Shown here: positions 7,087-16,652 of the stretch, piece by piece | How the letters are laid out: each line of letters starts with the position of its first letter | Position numbering within the stretch: the first letter of the stretch is position 1 | Assembly: GCA_900538575.1 (NCBI GenBank) | Contig: UPZA01000016.1 | Span: 1-46,767 of the forward strand | Length of the DNA stretch: 46,767 nt | Direction: 5' to 3' | Source of the DNA: an uncultured Ruminococcus sp. | GTDB lineage: Bacteria > Bacillota > Clostridia > Oscillospirales > Ruminococcaceae | Translations under genes and position numbers: made by a program | The notes under the pieces: model-generated | Told to the model about the DNA's origin: nothing | Seen by the model: only the letters and a program-made list of their open reading frames with translations | Databases searched by the model: none

Positions 7087-8220
7087 TCATCTGATTATGT
7101 ATGAATCGTAATCCATACGTTTAAAAGCTTCCGCCGCTTCCCTTTTATCTGAAGAAGTCAATGATTTTCCGGTAAGCTCAGGAATGAAGGAAGTTTTATA
7201 AATATAAGTTTCCGCAATATCGCATACCTTTTCCGCCTTCTCTCCGGCGCTCATTGATGAAAAATCAATATTTTCATCTCCGCATTTTACAACCGATTTA
7301 AAATCCTCAACGTTTATTTCCAGAACTATTTTTTCAGTATCAAGTAAAATCGGCTGAAAAACCTCGCATGTCCCGTCAAACATTTCGGCAGCAGAAATCT
7401 CTATCCACATTTCACTGTTATTTGAATCGGCGGCAGCGGCGGTTTTATTCACAATATCTATTAAATCAAGATACCTGTTTTCATTTGTAACAGATTCTCC
7501 GATAGCGTCCAGACCAATTCGGCTGAACTGCGGAAATTCTACGTCTGCGGCAATTATGAATTCGAAGCCTGCCCCGGCAATTTCAGCGGTCAGAGATGAA
7601 AGATAATTACCTGAGGATGAAGCCGACGGCGAAAGCCACGGCTTTCCGCCCTTATTTTCATCCGCGTCATACCAAAGCTTACCGCTTTTTTTATCAATAA
7701 AGCCCGCCGACTTATCAGCTCTGGGATACATATTATCATTAAGCAGACTTAAAGAAGCGGCAGGCTTAAACCCTCGTGACTTTATTTTACTTACAATATC
7801 GTCCAGTTCAGGCTCAGATGTAACCTCCGCCATAATAGCGCCCTCGTTGGAGGAATTATAATTGAGCATTCCTCCTTTAATTTTTAGAGGAATAACTACC
7901 GTATTGTATGAATCGTCGATTCTGTCAAGCATACGCTCAAGCGTATCCATATCTTCAATTTCAGCCTCCGCCAGCCAGTAAGCTACGGTATCGTTATCGC
8001 CCGGAGCAGTATACGTTTCTGTCACCGGAACGGTTTCCGTTTCTGCTCCGGAAACGCTTTTTTCCTTTTCCGCTTCTCCGACCTTTGCAAACGGTTTTGC
8101 TACGCTGTAACCAATTAATGTAAAAAAGGATACGAGCGCCAGTGAAAACAAAATTGTAAACATATTATTTACAATATTAAAATTTCTTTTTGGCTTATAG
8201 ACGTTTTGTTTTTTTCTCAT
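7087..8220 (-). CDS. Membrane-anchored putative glycoside-hydrolase-like TIM-barrel protein (DUF4015-like)
   Basis: 377 residues. A basic N-terminus (RKKQNVYKPKRN) precedes one membrane helix at about 22-45, then a Ser/Thr/Glu-rich stalk to about 80 and an extracellular domain. The domain has the layout of the DUF4015 putative glycosyl hydrolases: WLAEAEIEDMDTLERMLDRI, NTVVIPLKIKGGMLNY, KSRGFKPAASLSLLND, GKLWYDADENKGGKPWLSP and FEFIIAADVEFP. The strong start is the ATG at 8220, with TTGGAG upstream; a TTG four codons earlier contains that ribosome site. It lies opposite the mecA-like gene. No substrate can be named, and catalytic acids are not evident to me. Confidence 0.6.
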   Translation of the reverse strand: MRKKQNVYKPKRNFNIVNNMFTILFSLALVSFFTLIGYSVAKPFAKVGEAEKEKSVSGAETETVPVTETYTAPGDNDTVAYWLAEAEIEDMDTLERMLDRIDDSYNTVVIPLKIKGGMLNYNSSNEGAIMAEVTSEPELDDIVSKIKSRGFKPAASLSLLNDNMYPRADKSAGFIDKKSGKLWYDADENKGGKPWLSPSASSSGNYLSSLTAEIAGAGFEFIIAADVEFPQFSRIGLDAIGESVTNENRYLDLIDIVNKTAAAADSNNSEMWIEISAAEMFDGTCEVFQPILLDTEKIVLEINVEDFKSVVKCGDENIDFSSMSAGEKAEKVCDIAETYIYKTSFIPELTGKSLTSSDKREAAEAFKRMDYDSYIIR

Positions 8221-8368
8221 TTTGTGCTCCAATAAACATACACCAATTTTTTACATTCTGTATATACTGTTATTATCGAACATGATTTTTATATTCAGTC
8301 TGTTTCAGACAGACGAATTTTTTACTGAAAAAGTGAAACGATAAATTAAAAAGGAGGAACGGGATTTA

Positions 8369-8914
8369 ATGAAAATAGAAAAATTAAGCGATTGCTCCGT
8401 GAAAATTGTTTTATCCCAAATAGACCTTTACAATTACGACATACAATACGACGACTGGGACAGCGACAAAGCCACCGAATTCATACTATCCGTTGCTGAT
8501 GAAATAACAGAAAAGCTTGGAGTCGATATAACTCGGGAAAAGCTATATGTCGAAATATTTTCAAGGATAAACGGATGTCTTATTTTTATATCGTTTCCAC
8601 CTAAAACTACGGCGTCAAAGCGCAGAAAATGCCGTATTGTCTGTACATTTGATGATTTCGAAGCCCTTCAGGAATTTTGCCGTTTTATTAATGAAAAAAT
8701 ACCGGATATTATAAAATCCAGTATGCTTTTTTACAGCTCAAATTCATTAAGACTTATTATAGAAACATCCGAATCATATAAAAGTTTTATTTCAAATTCG
8801 ATAAAGGGCCTTGGATCGGCTCAAGAAAGCGACGATTTCACAGATTCTGCCATGCAGGAATATTATGTTTGCGCAGAATGTAAGGACGCCGTTAAAAAAA
8901 TAGCGTCCGTATAA
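8369..8914 (+). CDS. mecA: MecA-family adaptor protein
   Basis: 181 residues. The N-terminal MKIEKLSDCSVKIVLSQIDL and following acidic helix match the substrate-binding domain of MecA; the C-terminal half (FDDFEALQEFCRFINEK, SLRLIIETSESYKSF) matches the ClpC-binding domain. MecA proteins hand substrates to the ClpC/ClpP protease; in Bacillus the target is ComK. It is shorter than Bacillus MecA (about 218) because the acidic linker is short. AAGGAGGAA lies 11 bases before the ATG. It is monocistronic and divergent from the TIM-barrel gene. Confidence 0.8.
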   Translation: MKIEKLSDCSVKIVLSQIDLYNYDIQYDDWDSDKATEFILSVADEITEKLGVDITREKLYVEIFSRINGCLIFISFPPKTTASKRRKCRIVCTFDDFEALQEFCRFINEKIPDIIKSSMLFYSSNSLRLIIETSESYKSFISNSIKGLGSAQESDDFTDSAMQEYYVCAECKDAVKKIASV

Positions 8915-8915
8915 A

Positions 8916-9560
8916 TTATCGTATAGATTCAACCGCTTTTTTCATATTTTCCGATCTGAACAGATAATTTCCGGCCACAAGTATATCCGCTCCGGCTTCG
9001 GAAGCGGCTTTTGCGGTATTTTGATTAATACCGCCGTCAACCTGAATTTTTACATCCAGATTATTTGCTTTTATATATCTGTAAGCTTTTTTGATTTTAT
9101 CAGTCATTTTATCAATATACGCCTGTCCTCCGAATCCCGGTTCCACAGTCATTATCAAAAGAAGATCTATATTGCTAATAAAAGGAATAACTTTTTCAAA
9201 TTCTGTATTAGGTTTAATCGAGAGTCCCGCTCTGATTCCGCATTTTTTTATCGTCTCAATGGTTTTCTCCGTACTGCTTTCGCTTTCCAGATGGAATGTA
9301 ATAATATCGGCCCCGGCTTTTGCAAACCTTTCTATATACTTAATAGGCTCAGAAATCATCAAATGAACGTCAAGACATATGTCGGTGCATTTTTTTACTG
9401 CCTCAAGCATAGGAAAGCCGAAGGAAATATTATTGACAAAAACGCCGTCCATAACGTCGAAATGCAGCATATCCGAACCGCTTTCCACCACTTTTCCGAT
9501 TTCATTTTTCAAATCCAAAAGATCCGCGCTCAATATAGATGCAGACACCAAATTTTTCAT
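8916..9560 (-). CDS. rpe: Ribulose-phosphate 3-epimerase
   Basis: 214 residues, usual length. Interconverts ribulose 5-phosphate and xylulose 5-phosphate in the pentose phosphate pathway. The TIM-barrel landmarks are all present: SASILSADLL, HFDVMDGVFVNNISFG (metal His/Asp), LDVHLM (metal His), MTVEPGFGGQ, and QVDGGIN with the catalytic Asp, then AGADILVAG for phosphate binding. Start chosen at ATG 9560 because GGAG lies 6 bases upstream, inside an in-frame earlier ATG. Its stop lies only 1 base from the convergent mecA stop. An allulose epimerase is possible but less likely. Confidence 0.92.
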   Translation of the reverse strand: MKNLVSASILSADLLDLKNEIGKVVESGSDMLHFDVMDGVFVNNISFGFPMLEAVKKCTDICLDVHLMISEPIKYIERFAKAGADIITFHLESESSTEKTIETIKKCGIRAGLSIKPNTEFEKVIPFISNIDLLLIMTVEPGFGGQAYIDKMTDKIKKAYRYIKANNLDVKIQVDGGINQNTAKAASEAGADILVAGNYLFRSENMKKAVESIR

Positions 9561-9688
9561 TTTATACTCCATATACTGCTGAATATTCAGCTCCGCTCAT
9601 TATGGCCGGCGGCTGACCTGACTTGAAATAATTTACTATCATACATTATATAATATTATTCATAAGCCGTCAACCTCTGAGGCGTCAT

Positions 9689-10609
9689 TTAACCTATAAA
9701 TTCGCGGATAAGCGAAGTTTCCGGTACATTTTTTTCGCTCATCGGCAATATGAATCTAAAAAATTCAACAATATTTTTATAGTAATCATTATTGATTAAT
9801 CTGTCCCGAACCTGTGTCAGCTTATTTTCCAAACAATTTTTATATACCGGCACCTCATAAGGCATAAACGTATCTATCTGAAAATCAGCTCTGCTCTTAA
9901 AAGGCAGAATATACTTATTTTCACCCTCGGAAACGCTTTCAAAATAGCTGAAAACCGATTCAATATCCCGCCCTCTGAACAGGCAGTCTCGGCATAATCT
10001 TCTCATTAACCTTATCATTCTGGGATGCAGAGTTCTGTTATTATCTGATTTAAGCCTTGTGCGAACACTGATATACGCGCATACCGCAAAATCGCCGCAA
10101 TCTCCTGTAACCAGCGGATTCAATGCGTGTATACCTTCCAATATAGCTATACTGCCCTTATTTCTTTTATATGGTATATAACCGCTTCTTTCCTGAGATT
10201 TGAAATCAAATACAGGCATCATAAATTCTCTTCCGTTTTTCAAAGCGTTAAGATGCTCCTTCAAAAGATCAAGATCGGTACAATATGGCGATTCAAGATC
10301 TACGTTGCCATATTTATCTTTAGGCATATCGGGCGAATTATTTGAACGAAAATAATTATCAAGAGATATAACGCTGCTTTCGCAATTGAATTCCCTGAAT
10401 AATAAATTCGATATTTCATTGGCGGTAGAAGTCTTTCCGGAACCGGACGGTCCTGATATAAGCAATACCGGATGAGTATCCTTTTTTTTCGTTACATTAC
10501 TGCAAAGATTCAAAATTTGATTCTGGTAATTTATCTCCGATTCACGGACTAGCCTTTCGGCGTCCTCATATATTATTTTATTAATAAAATTAATATTCAA
10601 ACATTTCAT
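9689..10609 (-). CDS. Uridine-kinase-like P-loop nucleoside kinase
   Basis: 306 residues. An N-terminal extension of about 45 residues precedes a Walker A loop ISGPSGSGKTST (about 51-62), a lid/substrate region SLDNYFRSNNSPD, YGNVDLESPYCTDLDLLKEHL, and a Walker B-like SIAILEGIHALNPL. This is the phosphoribulokinase/uridine kinase family. Many clostridial members of this size carry a threonyl-tRNA-synthetase-like N-terminal part; here that part is mostly absent. The expected reaction is ATP-dependent phosphorylation of uridine or cytidine. Ribosome site is weak. It stands alone. Confidence 0.8.
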   Translation of the reverse strand: MKCLNINFINKIIYEDAERLVRESEINYQNQILNLCSNVTKKKDTHPVLLISGPSGSGKTSTANEISNLLFREFNCESSVISLDNYFRSNNSPDMPKDKYGNVDLESPYCTDLDLLKEHLNALKNGREFMMPVFDFKSQERSGYIPYKRNKGSIAILEGIHALNPLVTGDCGDFAVCAYISVRTRLKSDNNRTLHPRMIRLMRRLCRDCLFRGRDIESVFSYFESVSEGENKYILPFKSRADFQIDTFMPYEVPVYKNCLENKLTQVRDRLINNDYYKNIVEFFRFILPMSEKNVPETSLIREFIG

Positions 10610-10799
10610 AATTTAAGCGGCCTTTCTATGTTAATGGTTTTATTATACAATAAATTTTCAGTTTTATCAACATAAATCTAAAAATTCATTTATCTTAAAT
10701 TAAGTAATAATGTACAAATCAATACTTCAAAAATCTACAAAAAGTTACAAAATAACTTGTTAAAATCAGAAAACTATATACTTTTTTATAAAAGAATGA

Positions 10800-10805
10800 T
10801 ATAAT
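10800..10805 (+). promoter_or_regulatory. Candidate -10 box for the aryl-acid operon
   Basis: A TATAAT hexamer lies 58 bases before the paaK start in a very AT-rich stretch (10610-10863) that holds no gene. No good -35 hexamer is visible at 17 bases, so the promoter may need an activator. I looked for and did not find a T-box or other leader RNA here. Confidence 0.4.
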
Positions 10806-10863
10806 TAGATGATAATCAATGCTTATGCATTTTTACATCAAACGGAAAGAGGAAAGTAAAACA

Positions 10864-12159
10864 ATGTTTTTTCAAAAGGACATCGAAACAATGCCGCGAA
10901 AATCAATCGAAAAAATACAGCTTGAAAGATTAAAGTGGCTTGTCGATTATTGCAACAGAAATGTAAAATTTTATCATGACAGACTTGAAAGAGCCGGCGT
11001 TACGGCGGATAAAATCAAGTCTCTTGAAGATATACAGTACATACCGTATACCACAAAGGAAGATATCCGCGACAACTACCCTTTCGGTCTTTTCGGACAG
11101 CCTGTTAATAAAATTATAAGAATTCACGCCTCAAGCGGCACTACCGGAAAACCGACCGTCGTGGGGTACACTAAAAACGATATTGAAAACTGGAGCGACT
11201 GCATGGCAAGACTCTGTATGGCGGCAGGAGCGTCTGAAGACGACATAATTCAGATAGCCTTCGGATACGGTCTTTTTACCGGAGCGCTTGGACTTCATTA
11301 CGGTCTGGAAAAAATAGGCGCGACGGTTGTGCCGACCTCAAGCGGAAACACGGAAAAACAAATAATGCTTATGCAGGATTTTAAGACATCGGGACTCGTA
11401 TCCACTCCGTCCTATGCGCAGTACATAGGAGAAACCGCAAAGGAAATGGGAGTTATAGATAAAATAAATCTGCGTCTGGGTCTTTTCGGCTCTGAGGGCT
11501 GCACAGAAGAAATGAGAAGTCAGATCGAAAAAACGCTCGGTCTTTTTGCGACTGATAATTACGGCATGAGCGAGCTTATGGGTCCGGGTGTTTCGGGAGA
11601 ATGCGAGCTAAGATGCGGAATGCATATCAACGAGGATCATTTCCTTGCCGAAGTTATTGATCCGCATACTCTTCAGGTTCTTCCCAAAGGAGCTCAGGGA
11701 GAGCTTGTTGTAACCACGCTCTCTAAGGAAGGTATTCCTATGCTCAGGTACAGGACAAAGGACATTACCAAAATAGACTATGAGCCTTGCAAATGCGGCA
11801 GAACCTTTGCAAGAATGGCTAAAATTATGGGAAGAACGGACGATATGCTTAAAATCAGAGGCGTTAACGTATTTCCGTCTCAGATTGAAAGCGTTCTTAT
11901 GGGCTTTGAGCAGATTGCTCCGCATTATCAGCTTGTTATAACAAGATCGAATTTTTCTGATCATTTAGAGGTAAAGGTCGAGCTTGCCGATAGCTCTCTA
12001 CTTGAAAACTATGCCGCTCTTGAATCGCTGAGATGTTCGATTCATCATAATCTAAAAACAGTTCTGGGCATCGAAACAAAGGTATCTCTTGTTGAGCATA
12101 AATCCCTTGAAAGATTTCAGGGTAAAGCCAAAAGAATACTTGATTTGAGAAGCCAATGA
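10864..12159 (+). CDS. paaK: Phenylacetate-CoA ligase (first copy)
   Basis: 431 residues. Activates phenylacetate, or another arylacetate such as indoleacetate, with ATP to its CoA thioester through an acyl-adenylate. The ANL-superfamily loop ASSGTTGKPTVVGYT is at about 95-110, the aromatic pocket GYGLFTGALGLHYG follows, and the C-terminal hinge and lid are GRTDDMLKIRGVNVFPSQIE. The start is the ATG at 10864 with AGAGG 11 bases upstream; the longer frame from 10819 has no ribosome site. It opens a rightward operon and overlaps the HAD gene by ATGA. It is clearly homologous to the second copy at 15338, so the pair probably divides substrates. Confidence 0.93.
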   Translation: MFFQKDIETMPRKSIEKIQLERLKWLVDYCNRNVKFYHDRLERAGVTADKIKSLEDIQYIPYTTKEDIRDNYPFGLFGQPVNKIIRIHASSGTTGKPTVVGYTKNDIENWSDCMARLCMAAGASEDDIIQIAFGYGLFTGALGLHYGLEKIGATVVPTSSGNTEKQIMLMQDFKTSGLVSTPSYAQYIGETAKEMGVIDKINLRLGLFGSEGCTEEMRSQIEKTLGLFATDNYGMSELMGPGVSGECELRCGMHINEDHFLAEVIDPHTLQVLPKGAQGELVVTTLSKEGIPMLRYRTKDITKIDYEPCKCGRTFARMAKIMGRTDDMLKIRGVNVFPSQIESVLMGFEQIAPHYQLVITRSNFSDHLEVKVELADSSLLENYAALESLRCSIHHNLKTVLGIETKVSLVEHKSLERFQGKAKRILDLRSQ

Positions 12160-12995
12160 CCAAGACTCTATTTGTTTCTGATCTTGACGGTACGCTTCTC
12201 AACGAAAAAGCAGATATCAGCGATAAAGCCGCGGAAATACTCAACGATTTAATTGAAAATGGACTAAATTTTACTTTTGCTACGGCAAGAACCGCAGCTT
12301 CCGCTTTGAAAATAACCGAAAAGCTGAATTTAAAGCTTCCCTGTATTCTGATGAACGGAGTAAGCATATACGATACCGTTACCGGCAGATATATGAAAAA
12401 TGAATACATAAAACCAGAAAATGCGCTGGCTGTGTCAGAAATATTCAAAAGGCATAATCTGCATCCCTTTATGTATAAAATTGAAAGAGATATGCTGTAT
12501 GCCGTATATTCTGATTTTTCAAACAGGGCTATGAAAGATTTTTATGCTGTCAGAAGGGATAAATATGACAAACCTTTTATCAAATGCAGCGATCTTTCTG
12601 AAGCGGCAGACTCCGGTACCGTATATTTCACCATTTTAGACAGCTACGAAAAACTGCTTCCGGTTAAATGTGAAATAGAAAAAAACAAAGGCGTAAAGCT
12701 CGCCTTTTACAGAGACGTTTATCATAAGGAATACTGGTTTCTGGAGGTATTCGGCTCCGCAGCCTCAAAATATAATGCCGTGGTTTTCCTGAAAAATTAC
12801 GGGGCATACGAAAGTATAACGGGCTTTGGAGATAATTTAAACGACATTCCTCTGTTTAATGCCTGCGACAGAAAAATTGCCGTAGGAAACGCAAAAAATG
12901 AACTGAAAGATATTGCCGACTATGTAATCGGAGATAATAATTCCGATTCGGTCGCTTTATGGATAAAAGATAATTATCTGAAAGAAAGGATTTGA
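12156..12995 (+). CDS. HAD-superfamily IIB (Cof-type) phosphatase
   Basis: 279 residues. Motif I is SDLDGTLLNE (nucleophile D9, acid D11), motif II is TFATART, and motif IV is GFGDNLNDIPLF, with the Cof-type cap between. These enzymes dephosphorylate sugar phosphates or cofactors in the cytoplasm; the substrate is not predictable. It overlaps paaK by 4 bases and runs into iorA after 4 bases, so it is translated with the aryl-acid genes. A role in that pathway is not obvious; it could be a housekeeping passenger or act on pyridoxal phosphate. Confidence 0.88.
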   Translation: MTKTLFVSDLDGTLLNEKADISDKAAEILNDLIENGLNFTFATARTAASALKITEKLNLKLPCILMNGVSIYDTVTGRYMKNEYIKPENALAVSEIFKRHNLHPFMYKIERDMLYAVYSDFSNRAMKDFYAVRRDKYDKPFIKCSDLSEAADSGTVYFTILDSYEKLLPVKCEIEKNKGVKLAFYRDVYHKEYWFLEVFGSAASKYNAVVFLKNYGAYESITGFGDNLNDIPLFNACDRKIAVGNAKNELKDIADYVIGDNNSDSVALWIKDNYLKERI

Positions 12996-12999
12996 ATTA

Positions 13000-14727
13000 A
13001 TGAAAAGATTAATGCTTGGCAATGAAGCCTTTGCAAGAGGTTTATATGAAAGCGGATGCCGGCTTATTTCAAGCTATCCGGGCACTCCATCCACAGAAAT
13101 TACAGAATACGGCGCCAAATACGAGGAAATGTATGCAGAGTGGGCGCCTAATGAAAAGGTGGCTATGGAAACCGCTATAGGAGCGTCAATTGCGGGAGCA
13201 AGAAGCTTTTGCGGAATGAAGCACGTCGGCCTAAACGTTGCCGCCGATCCGCTTTATACCGCCGCATATACGGGAGTTACCGGCGGACTGGTTATTGCCG
13301 TTGCAGATGATCCGGGTATGCACTCTTCGCAGAATGAACAGGACAGCCGTCACCATGCGATAGCTTCTAAGGTACTTATGCTGGAACCCTCCGATTCTTC
13401 AGAATGCAAGGACTTTGTAAAGACCGGCTTCGAGCTTTCTGAACAGTTTGATACTCCCGTTATTGTCAGACTTTCAACCAGAGTATCACATTCACAGAGC
13501 ATAGTAGAGCTTTGCGAAAGAAAAAATGTTCCGGTCAAGCCCTATGTTAAAAATCCTCAGAAATATGTAATGATGCCCGCGTTTGCAAAGGGACGTCATG
13601 CGGTCGTTGAAGAGAGAACAAAAAAGTTGATTGAATACGCTGAAACCTCTCCTCTTAACAGCACGGAAATTAACGATGGCGGCATAGGCGTTATAACAAG
13701 CGGCGTCGCTTATCAATATGCAAAGGAGGCTCTAGGCGACAGTGCGTCTTACCTGAAATTAGGTATAGTAAATCCCCTGCCTGCCGATTTAATAAAGAAT
13801 TTTGCGAAAAAATTTAAAACAATATACGTTATAGAAGAGCTCGACGATATTATAGAAACGCATTGTAAAAAGCTTGGAATAAATGTTATCGGAAAAGAGC
13901 TTTTCGGATTTATAGGGGAGCTTTCCCAGTCCATTATCAAGGAAAAGCTTTTAGGCATAAAAAACGAATTTACAGAATTTTCAGCGAACGTTCCGGTAAG
14001 ACCTCCGGTTATGTGCGCAGGATGTCCGCACAGAGGCTTATTCTATTCTTTGGCTAAGAATAATATCACAGTTTCAGGAGATATAGGCTGTTATACGCTC
14101 GGAGCCGCGGCTCCCCTTAATTCTATGGATTCAACAATTTGTATGGGCGCTTCCATCTCCGCTCTCCACGGCATGAATAAAATAATGGGTAAAGACGGAG
14201 AAAAGAAAAACGTTGCAGTTATAGGCGATTCTACCTTTATCCACAGCGGCATTACAGGACTTATCAATATTGCGTATAATGCGACAAATTCAACAGTTAT
14301 AATACTTGACAACTCCATTACCGGAATGACCGGTCATCAGCAGAACCCGACAACAGGCTATAACCTTAAGGGCGATCCGGCTTCAAAGGTATCGCTTGAA
14401 GCGTTATGTAAAGCTGTCGGAATCGAAAGAGTAAGAGTTGTTGATCCGTATAATATGAAGGAAACTGAAGCCGCGGTACTTGAAGAGCTTGAAATTGAAG
14501 AACCTTCCGTTATTATATCAAGACGTCCCTGCGCGCTTCTTAAATATGTTAAGCATAAGCCGGCTCTTAGCGTAAACAAGGATAAATGCAGAACATGTAA
14601 ACTATGTCTGAAAATCGGATGTCCGGCTATTTCAATCAAGGACGGCAAGGCTGATATAGACAAAACCTTGTGCGTAGGCTGCGGAATCTGTACTGAAATG
14701 TGCAGGTTTGACGCTATTACTGAATAA
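13000..14727 (+). CDS. iorA: Indolepyruvate ferredoxin oxidoreductase, alpha subunit
   Basis: 575 residues. Catalyses reversible oxidative decarboxylation of arylpyruvates to aryl-CoA, reducing ferredoxin. In order: pyrimidine-binding domain (about 1-180; SYPGTPSTEITEY, GARSFCGMKHVGLNVAADPL), middle domain, TPP-binding domain with GDSTFIHSGITGLINIAYN and DNSITGMTGHQQNP (about 408-450), and a C-terminal pair of [4Fe-4S] motifs CRTCKLCLKIGCP and CVGCGICTEMCRF. All eight cluster cysteines are present. It is followed by iorB and flanked by two paaK genes, which together interconvert aryl acids and aryl amino-acid precursors. In ruminococci the reductive direction is plausible. Confidence 0.95.
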   Translation: MKRLMLGNEAFARGLYESGCRLISSYPGTPSTEITEYGAKYEEMYAEWAPNEKVAMETAIGASIAGARSFCGMKHVGLNVAADPLYTAAYTGVTGGLVIAVADDPGMHSSQNEQDSRHHAIASKVLMLEPSDSSECKDFVKTGFELSEQFDTPVIVRLSTRVSHSQSIVELCERKNVPVKPYVKNPQKYVMMPAFAKGRHAVVEERTKKLIEYAETSPLNSTEINDGGIGVITSGVAYQYAKEALGDSASYLKLGIVNPLPADLIKNFAKKFKTIYVIEELDDIIETHCKKLGINVIGKELFGFIGELSQSIIKEKLLGIKNEFTEFSANVPVRPPVMCAGCPHRGLFYSLAKNNITVSGDIGCYTLGAAAPLNSMDSTICMGASISALHGMNKIMGKDGEKKNVAVIGDSTFIHSGITGLINIAYNATNSTVIILDNSITGMTGHQQNPTTGYNLKGDPASKVSLEALCKAVGIERVRVVDPYNMKETEAAVLEELEIEEPSVIISRRPCALLKYVKHKPALSVNKDKCRTCKLCLKIGCPAISIKDGKADIDKTLCVGCGICTEMCRFDAITE

Positions 14728-14746
14728 GACGGAGGTTTTAAAGAAT

Positions 14747-15322
14747 ATGGAAACTAAATCAATTATGATAGTCGGCGTCGGCGGTCAGGGCAGTCTGCTG
14801 GCATCCAGAATAATCGGAAACGTTCTGCTTTCTCAGGGCTATGACGTAAAAGTAAGCGAGGTTCACGGTATGTCTCAGAGAGGCGGCTCCGTTGTAACTT
14901 ATGTAAAATACGGCGACAAGGTTTATTCTCCCGTAATCGAAAAGGGTGAAGCAGATATCATCGTTTCATTCGAGTTGCTCGAAGCCGCAAGGTGGGTTTC
15001 TTATCTGAAAAAAAACGGTCATCTTATAACATCAACACAGACGCTTGATCCTATGCCTGTAATTACCGGTAATGCCGAATATCCGGCTGATATAGCGGAA
15101 AAAATCGAAGCGCTTGGTATAGATATAATAGCTGCCGACGCTCTTTCACTCGCTGAGAAAGCAGGTAACGCAAAGGCTTCAAACGTTGTTTTAATGGGCG
15201 TTATAGCTTCAAAAATGAGCTTTGATGAAAACGTCTGGAAAGACGCTATAAGAACCTGCGTACCTGAAAAATTCCTTGAGCTTAATCTTAAAGCCTTTGA
15301 TCTGGGAAAAAATTTCAAATAA
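14747..15322 (+). CDS. iorB: Indolepyruvate ferredoxin oxidoreductase, beta subunit
   Basis: 191 residues. The gamma-type 2-oxoacid oxidoreductase domain starts MIVGVGGQGSLLASRIIGN and includes SEVHGMSQRGGSVVTYVKYG, the CoA/inter-subunit part that completes IorA. The start is the ATG at 14747 with GGAGG 11 bases upstream; the frame stays open back into iorA, but those codons lack a ribosome site. It lies between iorA and the second paaK. Confidence 0.94.
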   Translation: METKSIMIVGVGGQGSLLASRIIGNVLLSQGYDVKVSEVHGMSQRGGSVVTYVKYGDKVYSPVIEKGEADIIVSFELLEAARWVSYLKKNGHLITSTQTLDPMPVITGNAEYPADIAEKIEALGIDIIAADALSLAEKAGNAKASNVVLMGVIASKMSFDENVWKDAIRTCVPEKFLELNLKAFDLGKNFK

Positions 15323-15337
15323 GGGAGCGGCGGATTT

Positions 15338-16639
15338 ATGAAAAATTATTGGAATAAAAGTATGGAGTGCGCAACTCATGATGAAATGCGCGCTCTTCAG
15401 AGCTTCAGGCTTTCTCAGACAGTAAGACGCGTATATGAAAATGTTCCTTATTACCGCGAAAGAATGGAACAGGCCGGTGTTTCTCCAAAAGATATACATG
15501 GAATAGACGATTTGAAAAAGCTGCCGTTTACCATGAAACAGGATCTCAGGGATACATATCCGTACGGATTGTTTGCCGTTCCTATGGAAGACGTCGTAAG
15601 GCTTCATGCCTCCAGCGGTACGACGGGAAAGCAAATTGTCGTCGGCTATACGGAAAACGATCTCGACATATGGGCGGAATGCTGCGCCAGAGCTCTTACT
15701 GCCGCCGGAGCTACAAATAAAGACTTTATGCATGTATCATACGGATACGGTTTGTTTACCGGCGGTTTAGGACTGCACGGCGGAGCTGAAAAGGTGGGTA
15801 TGACGGTTATTCCGGTATCAACAGGAAATACTAAACGTCAGATTAATATAATCAAGGATTTCGGCTCTACTTTTATCTGCTGTACGCCGTCTTATGCCCT
15901 GTTTCTCGCAGAAACTATGGAAGAAATGGGTATATCAAAGGATCAGATAAAGCTTAAAGCAGGACTGTTCGGAGCCGAACCTTGGACAGAGGAAATGCGT
16001 ACGGAAATTGAACGGAAGCTCGGATTAAAGGCTCATGATATTTACGGTCTTACAGAAATAATAGGTCCCGGAGTAGCTTTTGAATGCAGCGAACAAACCG
16101 GTATGCATATTAATGAGGATCATTTTATCGCTGAAACCATTGATCCCGATACAGGAGAAACGCTTCCTGAGGGAGAACAGGGAGAAATAGTGTTCACCTG
16201 TATTACAAAGGAGGCCTTTCCCCTGCTGAGATACAGAACAAGAGACATCGGAATACTCAAACGCGAAAAATGCTCGTGCGGCAGAACCTTGATCAAAATG
16301 ATGAAGCCAGCCGGCCGTTCAGACGATATGCTTATAATCAGAGGTGTTAACGTATTTCCGTCTCAGGTCGAAAGCGTATTGCTTCAGCTTGGAAATACTG
16401 CTCCTTATTATCAGCTTATCGTGGACAGAATCGACAATACCGACACTCTTGAAATACAGGTTGAAATATCCCCGGAAATGTTCTCGGATACTGTAAAAAG
16501 CCTTGAGGATCAGGAAAAAATAATCAAAAACGCAATAGATTCTACGCTTGGCATTTCTGCAAAAATACGTCTTGTAGAGCCCAAAACCATTCAGAGAACT
16601 GAAGGTAAAGCGGTAAGAGTAATCGACAGACGCAAATAA
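15338..16639 (+). CDS. paaK: Phenylacetate-CoA ligase (second copy)
   Basis: 433 residues. Same architecture as the copy at 10864: ASSGTTGKQIVVGYT, GYGLFTGGLGLHGGAEK, MHINEDHF and GRSDDMLIIRGVNVFPSQVE. It differs in the acyl-pocket region (EPWTEEMRTEIERKLGLKAHDIYGLTEIIG), which suggests a different preferred arylacetate. It lies 15 bases after iorB with GGGAG upstream, in the usual ior-paaK-ACT order of archaea and clostridia. Cytoplasmic. Confidence 0.94.
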   Translation: MKNYWNKSMECATHDEMRALQSFRLSQTVRRVYENVPYYRERMEQAGVSPKDIHGIDDLKKLPFTMKQDLRDTYPYGLFAVPMEDVVRLHASSGTTGKQIVVGYTENDLDIWAECCARALTAAGATNKDFMHVSYGYGLFTGGLGLHGGAEKVGMTVIPVSTGNTKRQINIIKDFGSTFICCTPSYALFLAETMEEMGISKDQIKLKAGLFGAEPWTEEMRTEIERKLGLKAHDIYGLTEIIGPGVAFECSEQTGMHINEDHFIAETIDPDTGETLPEGEQGEIVFTCITKEAFPLLRYRTRDIGILKREKCSCGRTLIKMMKPAGRSDDMLIIRGVNVFPSQVESVLLQLGNTAPYYQLIVDRIDNTDTLEIQVEISPEMFSDTVKSLEDQEKIIKNAIDSTLGISAKIRLVEPKTIQRTEGKAVRVIDRRK

Positions 16640-16652
16640 AGGAGGATATCTA

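Noticed and set aside
9021..9626. 201-codon plus-strand frame opposite rpe
   Set aside because: Fully antisense to a well-identified epimerase gene; composition is that of a reverse complement shadow.
10610..10863. T-box or tryptophan/phenylalanine attenuator before the aryl-acid operon
   Set aside because: No T-box sequence, specifier stem, leader peptide or terminator hairpin is visible.
11936..12448. 170-codon minus-strand frame across the paaK/HAD junction
   Set aside because: Overlaps two certain genes on the other strand; no ribosome site or domain.
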